Below, piece after piece: positions 6,882 to 12,923 of a stretch of DNA of 18,453 bases. Position 1 is the first letter of the stretch. Each line of letters starts with the position of its first letter. Location: NCBI GenBank assembly GCA_964344435.1, contig CAYFNH010000047.1, positions 1-18,453 on the forward strand, written 5' to 3'. This stretch comes from Thiopontia sp964344435 (GTDB taxonomy: Bacteria > Pseudomonadota > Gammaproteobacteria > GCF-002020875). The position numbers and the translations under genes are program-made. Under the pieces are notes generated by a model that was not told the DNA's origin, did not search any database, and worked only from the letters and a program-made list of their open reading frames with translations.

Positions 6882-7733
6882 ATGGCTGGCAAACTGCTGG
6901 GTAGAGATCACGATGCACTGCACCTCTATATGCAGGAGATCCGCCAGTACTCCCTGTTGACCGCAGAGGAGGAGCAGGCGCTGGCACGCCGAATTCTTGA
7001 GGGCGATCTGGAGGCACGTAACCGCTTGATCGAATCCAATCTGCGTCTGGTGGTCAGTATCGCGCGTCGGTATCGAAATCAGGGGGTTGCATTGATGGAT
7101 CTGGTTGAGGAGGGAAACCTGGGGTTGATGCGGGCGGTGGAAAAATTTGATCCGGAGCGTGGTTTCCGTTTCTCTACCTATGCCACCTGGTGGATTCGAC
7201 AGAGTGTGGATCGTGCAGTGATGAGTCAGGGGCGCACGGTGCGCCTGCCAATTCATATCCTGCGGGAGATGCGGGCCTATCTGCGGGTCTCCCGCCAGTT
7301 GGCGCAGGAGGAGCATCGTGAGCCAACGGTATCGGAGATTGCCAGCTTCCTCGAGCGCTCGGAAGAGAGTGTCGAACGCATGATCAGCTTCAGTGAACCC
7401 CAGACCTCGATTGACACGCCGCTGGCCTCCGGTTCCGGGCAGACCATCGCAGAGGTGATTGAGGATGAGTCACAGGTTTCCCAGGAAGAGCAGCTGCAGC
7501 AGGAGGAGATTTACAGCCACCTCAGCGAGTGGCTTGATACGCTGAGAGAACGGGAGCGCAAGGTGGTAGTGCACCGTTTTGGGCTGCTGGATGAGGAGGA
7601 GATGACACTGGATGCTCTGGGAGAGGAGCTGGGGGTGACGCGCGAGCGGGTAAGACAGGTGCAGGTAGGGGCGCTGAGCCATCTGCATGATATTCTGCGG
7701 CGTGCAGGGTATTCGGATGGGAGTCTGCTGTAG
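6882..7733 (+). CDS. rpoS: RNA polymerase sigma factor RpoS (sigma S), short N-terminus
   Basis: RpoS directs RNA polymerase to stationary-phase and general stress promoters. The product has sigma region 1.2 (HLYMQEIRQYSLLTAEEE), the nearly invariant region 2 core (IESNLRLVVSIARRYRNQG, EKFDPERGFRFSTYATWWIRQ) and region 3. Region 4.2 has a helix-turn-helix, TLDALGEELGVTRERVRQVQV. I chose ATG 6882 (283 aa) because AGAAGAAGA at 6866-6874 is well spaced. A GTG at 6858, 2 nt after nlpD, would give 291 aa with an acidic STEEDQF prefix but has no visible ribosome-binding site. Either way it lacks most of the roughly 50-residue region 1.1 of E. coli RpoS (330 aa). Position directly after nlpD supports RpoS rather than another group 2 sigma factor. 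Confidence 0.94.
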   Translation: MAGKLLGRDHDALHLYMQEIRQYSLLTAEEEQALARRILEGDLEARNRLIESNLRLVVSIARRYRNQGVALMDLVEEGNLGLMRAVEKFDPERGFRFSTYATWWIRQSVDRAVMSQGRTVRLPIHILREMRAYLRVSRQLAQEEHREPTVSEIASFLERSEESVERMISFSEPQTSIDTPLASGSGQTIAEVIEDESQVSQEEQLQQEEIYSHLSEWLDTLRERERKVVVHRFGLLDEEEMTLDALGEELGVTRERVRQVQVGALSHLHDILRRAGYSDGSLL

Positions 7734-7803
7734 TGGTACTATCTCTTGATATCCCGTACAGAAACGGAATTCGGAATTATCCGCAGTAGTCAGACAACAT
7801 ACG

Positions 7804-9747
7804 ATGCAACTCACTATACGTTACCGCCTCTTTCTCTTCTCACTGGTTGTCATACTGGTGGGGGCAGCACTGACTTCGGTAACCATGATCTTCTTCCAGT
7901 TACGGGCGCTGGAAGAGGGGCACCAACACTTTGGCAAGGAGTTTGCCGAGATTACCGGTAAACAGGCCATTCCGGCACTGCGTAGTGGTGATGTGGAGCA
8001 GTTGAACCGACTGTTGGAGCCGATTATCCATGAGCCCGATTTTGTGCAACATATCTTCGTCGATATCGATGGCATGGTACTCGCCGGGGGGGATGGCACG
8101 GTATTTAGCAATCGGCAGCCACCGCATGAGGTGACTCCCTACCTCGAAACCTTGAGCAGCACCAACAAGACCAACTACTGGCAGCACAATGGCAATATCG
8201 CCATCACCCGACGGGTGGCAGACCACAGTGGAGCCGTGGTTGGTTTCTTCCATCTGGAGTTGTCACGGGAGGATATTGAAGAGGAGAGCCGACAGATTCT
8301 GTTGCGTCTGGTTCCGGTAGCCCTGCTACTGACGCTGTTTTCGCTGTTGGCATCACAGCGTCTGGCCAACTACTTTGCCGGGCCACTGAAGGAGGCGGTA
8401 CAGCAGGCCGATGCAATCGCCTCCGGCCATTATCGGGAGAGCGTAGTGGATACACCTGTGCGCAAGGATGAGTTTGGTTTGCTCTCCATGGCACTGGATA
8501 CGATGGCAGAAAAGATCCGTTTCAACATGGAGGCGCTGAATGATGTCAGGCTGGAGCTGGAGGAGATGTTCCATGTGATGGTGGACGGCGTAGTGGTGGT
8601 GGATACCGAGGGGAAGATTCAGCGAATCAACCAGCGCATTATCCAGATGACCGGAAAAGAGAAGGATGCCCTGATTGGGGCTACGGTCTGTACCTTGTTT
8701 GAAGAGGAGATTACCCTGGATGCACTGCATGGCCTTGGTGTGGAGCGGATTCTGCGCTCAATCGATGGTGTGGTTGCGGTGCAGGTGAGTGGCGCACTGA
8801 TTCATCCACCACACAAACCGGAGCCAATCGGCTCAGTGCTGCTGATACATGATCTCAGTGACCGTATACGGGCCGAACGTCAGGAGCAGTATGCGGCATT
8901 CCAGGCAGGGGTTGCCGACATGGGGGCTTCGGTACTGCACAATATTGGCAATGTGGTCACCGGCATGAGTGGGCACCTGATCAAGTCAAAGAAACAGATC
9001 CAAAGCCTCTCCAAATACACCAAACCGCTGATTCGATTTGCGGAGATCAATGATCAGGTGGTTGCGGCTCCCGATACCCCGGATGCGGTTGAAAAGCGTC
9101 TGAATGAGACCTCGGAGCTGTTACGTGGGGTATCCAAAGCACTGGACAGCTTTGTGGACAAGATCTCCTCCATCGAAAAGATTGACCACGGGATTCACCA
9201 TATTGGCGAGATTATATCCATACAGCAGAGCGCCTCTCGTCCGGTGATTACCGCCACCTGGTTTGATATACGCCCCTTTATCGAGGATACCCTCAGTTTG
9301 ATCGAGGATCGGTATCACAAGAATGAGATTCGCTGCTTCAGTGAGATTGCAGTAGAGATCAAACAGGTCTGTCTACCCAGGAATCCTCTGATGCAGCTGC
9401 TGTTGAATCTACTCAAGAATAGTCTGGAGGCGATTGCCGAGCGACGCCTGACAGAAGAGGTAGCTCTCGGTGAGGTCTCTATTCGGGTGGGGGGGGTAGG
9501 CGATGAGCACTTTGAGTTGGTGGTCGAGGATAACGGATGTGGCATCCCTCACAACCAGCTGGAGCAGATCTTTGTTGCTCGTCATACTACCAAGGAGAGT
9601 GGAAGTGGTTATGGTCTCCACTCTGCCGCGCTGTTCGTGAAGCAGATTGGCGGAAACATTGTGGCAGAGAGTGAAGGGGTGAATCGCGGTGGCCGCTTGC
9701 GGGTGACGCTGCCACTCAAGGTTGCAGAGAAGAGTCAGGAGGCGTAG
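7804..9747 (+). CDS. Membrane sensor histidine kinase (HAMP-PAS, HNxGN-type H-box), no adjacent regulator
   Basis: This 647-aa protein is a two-component sensor kinase of unknown signal. It has transmembrane helices at about 9-31 and 165-183 enclosing a periplasmic domain of about 130 residues, then a HAMP linker (about 185-240) and a PAS-like domain (about 250-355). The phosphoacceptor box reads ASVLHNIGNVVTGM, with His379 followed by N-I-G-N rather than the usual E or D. The ATPase domain has an N-box (N535-N539, LLNLLKNSLEA), G1 (DNGCGIP, 576-582) and G2 (GSGYGLHSAALF, from 600). It starts 70 nt after rpoS with no terminator between, so it may be read from the rpoS transcript. No Shine-Dalgarno is obvious. 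No response regulator is encoded nearby. Its last 32 nt overlap the end of aat on the other strand. Confidence 0.9.
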   Translation: MQLTIRYRLFLFSLVVILVGAALTSVTMIFFQLRALEEGHQHFGKEFAEITGKQAIPALRSGDVEQLNRLLEPIIHEPDFVQHIFVDIDGMVLAGGDGTVFSNRQPPHEVTPYLETLSSTNKTNYWQHNGNIAITRRVADHSGAVVGFFHLELSREDIEEESRQILLRLVPVALLLTLFSLLASQRLANYFAGPLKEAVQQADAIASGHYRESVVDTPVRKDEFGLLSMALDTMAEKIRFNMEALNDVRLELEEMFHVMVDGVVVVDTEGKIQRINQRIIQMTGKEKDALIGATVCTLFEEEITLDALHGLGVERILRSIDGVVAVQVSGALIHPPHKPEPIGSVLLIHDLSDRIRAERQEQYAAFQAGVADMGASVLHNIGNVVTGMSGHLIKSKKQIQSLSKYTKPLIRFAEINDQVVAAPDTPDAVEKRLNETSELLRGVSKALDSFVDKISSIEKIDHGIHHIGEIISIQQSASRPVITATWFDIRPFIEDTLSLIEDRYHKNEIRCFSEIAVEIKQVCLPRNPLMQLLLNLLKNSLEAIAERRLTEEVALGEVSIRVGGVGDEHFELVVEDNGCGIPHNQLEQIFVARHTTKESGSGYGLHSAALFVKQIGGNIVAESEGVNRGGRLRVTLPLKVAEKSQEA

Positions 9748-10414
9748 CGGGTGCTATCGCCAGCCGGGATAGTTGGCGTTGATACTCGATTCGTGAAATT
9801 TCCCGTGCCCCCAACTGAGCCAGGTGAGGTGTCATCATCTGGATATCAACCAGCTCGATCTCCGCTTTCAGCCGAGTAAGTAGTGTTACCAGCGCGATCT
9901 TTGCGGCATCACTGCTGCGTGTGAACATCGACTCCCCGCAGAAGAGTCTGCCGACCTGAACCCCATAGAGGCCACCAGCCAAGCTGTCGTCTTGCCAGCA
10001 CTCCACGGAGTGGGCATATCCCAGCTGGTGTAGCTGCAGATAGGCTTGGCGCATCCCTGAGGTAATCCAGGTTCCGCTATCGGCCTGCTTGCGGGGAGCG
10101 GCGCAGGCATCGATGACCGATTCGAATGCGCGGTTCAGCGTGATATTGAAAGGGTGTTGTCGCAGCCGCTTTTTCAGGCTGCGGCCAATATGGAGCTCTT
10201 GTGGAAAAAGCACCGCCCGAGGAGCCGGGGACCACCAGAGAATCGGCTCCCCTTCGCTGTACCAGGGGAAGATTCCATGACTGTAGGCGTTGAGCAGGCG
10301 TTGTGGAGAGAGATCTCCCCCTACCGCCAGCAGCCCGTTGGGCTCTTCCAGGGCCAGGTGCAGTGGAGGAAAGGGGCCTTCCGGGTCTGCACTCAACCAG
10401 AAAGGCCCCTTCAT
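9716..10414 (-). CDS. aat: Leucyl/phenylalanyl-tRNA--protein transferase
   Basis: Aat transfers Leu or Phe from charged tRNA to the N-terminus of proteins beginning with Arg or Lys, creating a degradation signal for ClpS/ClpAP (N-end rule). The 232-aa product has the family motifs in order: GLLAVGGDLSPQRLLNAYSHGIFPW near residues 28-52, WWSPAPRAVLFP, GTWITSGMRQAYLQLHQLGYAHSVE and GGLYGVQVGRLFCGESMF, then a short variable tail. I took ATG 10414; a TTG at 10417 would add one residue. It lies 21 nt after trxB on the same strand, so the two are likely cotranscribed. Its stop is inside the 3' end of the histidine kinase gene, a 32-nt convergent overlap with no terminator visible. Confidence 0.96.
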   Translation of the reverse strand: MKGPFWLSADPEGPFPPLHLALEEPNGLLAVGGDLSPQRLLNAYSHGIFPWYSEGEPILWWSPAPRAVLFPQELHIGRSLKKRLRQHPFNITLNRAFESVIDACAAPRKQADSGTWITSGMRQAYLQLHQLGYAHSVECWQDDSLAGGLYGVQVGRLFCGESMFTRSSDAAKIALVTLLTRLKAEIELVDIQMMTPHLAQLGAREISRIEYQRQLSRLAIAPATPPDSSLQP

Positions 10415-10435
10415 CAAGTGAGATCGGGTTCCGGG

Positions 10436-11395
10436 TTATTCCAGATTGTCGAGATAGTGCTCTGCATCCAGGGCTGCCATACAGCCGCTACCGGCCGAGG
10501 TGACTGCCTGACGGTAGACCGGATCGGCACAGTCGCCAGCTGCAAACACACCCAGCACATTGGTACCGGTGGCGTAGTGGTGCCCTTCGGTATTGCGTAC
10601 CGTGATGTAGCCGTGTTCCATCTCGATCTGACCGGCCAGAATATCGGTATTGGGTTTGTGGCCGATGGCGATGAAGACCCCGCTCAGCTCCAGCTCCTTG
10701 GTGGAGCCATCGTTGTGTTTGAGGCGTACCCCGGTCACGCCGCTATTGTCTCCCAGCACCTCATCCAGCTGAGAGTTCCACTCGATGGTGATGTTGCCGT
10801 TGGGGTCATCGGCCATCTTCTGGATCTTGTCGGCCAGAATCTTTTCACACTTGAAGCTGTCGCGGCGGTGGATCACGGTAACCTGGGCGGCAATGTTGGA
10901 CAGATAGATCGCCTCCTCGACTGCGGAGTTCCCCCCACCGACCACGCAGACGTTCTGCCCTTTGTAAAAGAAGCCATCACAGGTGGCGCAGCCGGAGACC
11001 CCTCTGCCCATAAAGGCCTGCTCGGACTCAAGCCCCAGATACATGGCAGAGGCGCCGGTGGAGACAATCAGGGCATCACAACTGTATTCACCCATATCCC
11101 CTTTGAGCTGAAACGGGCGTACCGAGGTGTCGACACTCTGAATCATGTCGAAGATGATCTCGGTCTCAAAGCGCTCGGCCTGCTTCAGCATGCGATCCAT
11201 CAGCTCGGGCCCCTGTACCCCTTCAGGCTCGCCGGGCCAGTTGTCTACCTCGGTGGTGGTGGTCAGCTGTCCGCCCTGCTGCATTCCGGTAATCAACACC
11301 GGCTTCAGGTTGGCGCGTGCTGCATAGATGGCTGCAGTATAACCGGCAGGACCGGAGCCGAGAATCAGAAGGGGACAGTGCTTGACATCGCTCAT
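10436..11395 (-). CDS. trxB: Thioredoxin-disulfide reductase
   Basis: TrxB is a homodimeric cytoplasmic flavoenzyme that reduces thioredoxin with NADPH. The 319-aa product has the FAD-binding GSGPAG (13-18), the NADPH-binding VVGGGNSAVEEA, the redox-active CATC (Cys136 and Cys139) followed by DGFF, and the C-terminal FAAGDC motif. I chose the ATG whose complement is at 11393-11395, because GGAG lies at suitable spacing upstream and the protein then begins MSDVKHCPLLILGSGPAG. The longer frame to 11455 would run through the divergent gene's leader and adds a non-homologous 20-residue tail. The gene diverges from ald across about 50 bp and is followed by aat. Confidence 0.97.
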   Translation of the reverse strand: MSDVKHCPLLILGSGPAGYTAAIYAARANLKPVLITGMQQGGQLTTTTEVDNWPGEPEGVQGPELMDRMLKQAERFETEIIFDMIQSVDTSVRPFQLKGDMGEYSCDALIVSTGASAMYLGLESEQAFMGRGVSGCATCDGFFYKGQNVCVVGGGNSAVEEAIYLSNIAAQVTVIHRRDSFKCEKILADKIQKMADDPNGNITIEWNSQLDEVLGDNSGVTGVRLKHNDGSTKELELSGVFIAIGHKPNTDILAGQIEMEHGYITVRNTEGHHYATGTNVLGVFAAGDCADPVYRQAVTSAGSGCMAALDAEHYLDNLE

Positions 11396-11445
11396 GATAA
11401 ACTCCAAAGCTAGAATGGGTGATATAGAACGGGTGGAGATTGTAC

Positions 11446-12519
11446 ATGAATGCAAACGTAATTGGGGTGCCTCGTGAGGTTCGGGAGTTTGAGGGGCGTA
11501 TTGCGCTCACCCCCGGTGCGGTCGCACAGCTGGTGCAGGATGGTTGCCGAGTAGTGGTTGAAAGTGGGGCGGGGGCACTCAGCGGGTTTGGGGATGCACA
11601 GTACCGGGAGGTGGGGGCCGGGATTGCGGAGAATAGTGCCGCGCTATATGGTCAGGCACAGCTGATCGTCAAGGTAAAAGAGCCTCAGCGCAGTGAGTTG
11701 CCCCTGTTACGCAAGGACCACCGGCTCTTCTGTTATCTCCATCTTGCCGCCGACCTCGAGCTGATGGAGGCGCTGCGCCAGATCGGCCTCACCGCCATCG
11801 CCTTCGAGACGCTGGAGGTAGATGGAAAACTGCCACTACTGACCCCGATGAGTGTGATTGCCGGTAAACTCGCAGTACAGGCTGGTGCACGCTTGCTGCA
11901 CCAGCCGGAGCAGGGCAAAGGGGTGTTGCTGGGTGGCCTGGAGGGGGTGGACCCCGGCCATGTGGTGGTTCTGGGAGGGGGAGCAGCCGGTAGTGCGGCC
12001 ATCTCGGTGGCTTACGGCATCGGTGCTCGGGTCACGCTGGTGGAGCGCAGTGAGAGCCGCCTAGGCGAGCTGGCCGAGCAGTTTCCCGGCATCACCACGA
12101 TTCACTCCACCGCACAACAGATTGCACAGCAGGTGGCCACTGCCGATCTGCTGATCGGGGCGGTACTGGTAAAAGGGGATCGTGCACCCAAACTGGTCAG
12201 CCGGGAGATGATAGAGAACATGGAGCCAGGCAGTGTGGTGGTTGATATCTCGGTTGACCAGGGGGGGTGTATCGAGACCATCCGCCCAACCAGCTATCAG
12301 TCTCCTACCTATGCGGTGTCTGGGGTAACCCATTTCGGGGTCACCAATATGCCGGGGGCGGTACCACGAACCGCCTCTCAGGCCCTGTCGGCAGCCATAC
12401 TTCCCTGGGTTGGCAAGTTGCTTGATCCGGCATGGCGAATGGATTCAGCGCTGGCGGAGGCGATCAATGTCGAGGCGGGCGAAGTGGTCTATCCGGCACT
12501 GAAGGGGTTGGTCGCATGA
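11446..12519 (+). CDS. ald: Alanine dehydrogenase
   Basis: Ald catalyses the reversible NAD-dependent conversion of L-alanine to pyruvate and ammonia. The 357-aa product has the AlaDH/PNT N-terminal pattern IGVPREVREFEGRIALTP, VKVKEP with the substrate lysine (residue 76 or 78), and YLHLAAD with the catalytic His99. The Rossmann fold has VVVLGGGAAGSAA, followed by VVDISVDQGGC and the closing THFGVTNMPGAVPRTAS motif. It is slightly shorter than the usual 371 residues. ATG 11446 has GGTGGAG at 11432-11438; a TTG at 11440 would add two residues. It sits between trxB and ftsK, the place of lrp in enterobacteria. PntA (transhydrogenase alpha) is excluded by length and by the Ald-specific C-terminus. 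Confidence 0.95.
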   Translation: MNANVIGVPREVREFEGRIALTPGAVAQLVQDGCRVVVESGAGALSGFGDAQYREVGAGIAENSAALYGQAQLIVKVKEPQRSELPLLRKDHRLFCYLHLAADLELMEALRQIGLTAIAFETLEVDGKLPLLTPMSVIAGKLAVQAGARLLHQPEQGKGVLLGGLEGVDPGHVVVLGGGAAGSAAISVAYGIGARVTLVERSESRLGELAEQFPGITTIHSTAQQIAQQVATADLLIGAVLVKGDRAPKLVSREMIENMEPGSVVVDISVDQGGCIETIRPTSYQSPTYAVSGVTHFGVTNMPGAVPRTASQALSAAILPWVGKLLDPAWRMDSALAEAINVEAGEVVYPALKGLVA

Positions 12520-12669
12520 AAATCGGCAGAGGCAACTCTGTAGAGACAACGAAGCCCCATCCATCGTACCGTTCGTGTGTGCCTGGCTGCCTTTGGTGTC
12601 TACACTGAAGCGTCGTGGATGAGGCTCTATCTTTAGGATAGGGCAGCCCTATCAAGAGTCAAGAAAAAA
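12520..12669. other. Non-coding stretch with several potential stems between ald and the palindrome
   Basis: No convincing gene is present. Stems seen by eye are: CAGAG (12527-12531) with CTCTG (12536-12540) around a GCAA tetraloop; 12553-12563 with 12616-12626 (10 of 11 pairs, 52-nt loop); and GATAGGGC (12637-12644) with GCCCTATC (12646-12653). The last could mark the end of the ald transcript but lacks a T-run. A structured 3' UTR or a small RNA is possible but not shown. Confidence 0.35.
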
Positions 12670-12794
12670 GGTAGCTGTTCAGAATCACCCCTGAAATCCG
12701 CCATATCGGTGTTCGAAAATGGTCATTTACACTTGTAAACTCACATTTTCTGCCTTGATCTGACGAATTTCAGGGGTGATTCTGAACAGCTACC
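12670..12794. repeat. 125-bp palindromic element with 28-bp perfect terminal inverted repeats
   Basis: The outer arms 12670-12697 and 12767-12794 are perfect reverse complements over 28 bp (starting GGTAGCTGTTCAGAATCACC). Pairing continues inward: 12698-12707 with 12757-12766 at 7 of 10 positions, then GAAAATG (12715-12721) with CATTTTC (12744-12750), then TTTACA (12726-12731) with TGTAAA (12734-12739). All arms share the same centre near 12732, so the whole element can fold as one long hairpin. It has no coding capacity and I saw no clear target-site duplication. A MITE-like or REP-like mobile repeat is the best reading, supported by a partial copy at 1699-1724. A protein-binding or transcription-stopping role is the alternative. 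Confidence 0.8.
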
Positions 12795-12857
12795 GGCATT
12801 TACAATATTTCGGGTGCCTCCTGAATAGTTGCAAAATATGAAAGAGTTTGTCTCGGC

Positions 12858-12886
12858 TTCTGGAGTGGCCCAAAATCCGTTAGAAT
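12858..12886 (+). promoter_or_regulatory. Candidate ftsK promoter
   Basis: TAGAAT at 12881-12886 resembles a sigma-70 -10 box and is preceded at 17 nt by TTCTGG (12858-12863), a weak -35 match. The position, about 40 nt before the ftsK start, is reasonable. This is a pattern match only. Confidence 0.3.
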
Positions 12887-12923
12887 TTGTCCTTTTATTT
12901 GATCGCAGTAGAGGTGTAGGCAG

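Noticed and set aside
10154..11413. A 419-codon open frame on the plus strand across aat and trxB
   Set aside because: It runs antisense to two genes with complete family motifs, has no recognisable domain, and its length follows from the codon bias of the genes beneath it.
11382..11416. A perfect TTGACA (11382-11387) as -35 of an ald promoter
   Set aside because: No acceptable -10 lies at 15-19 nt; the nearest TAGAAT (11411-11416) gives a 23-nt spacer. The match is inside trxB and is probably chance.
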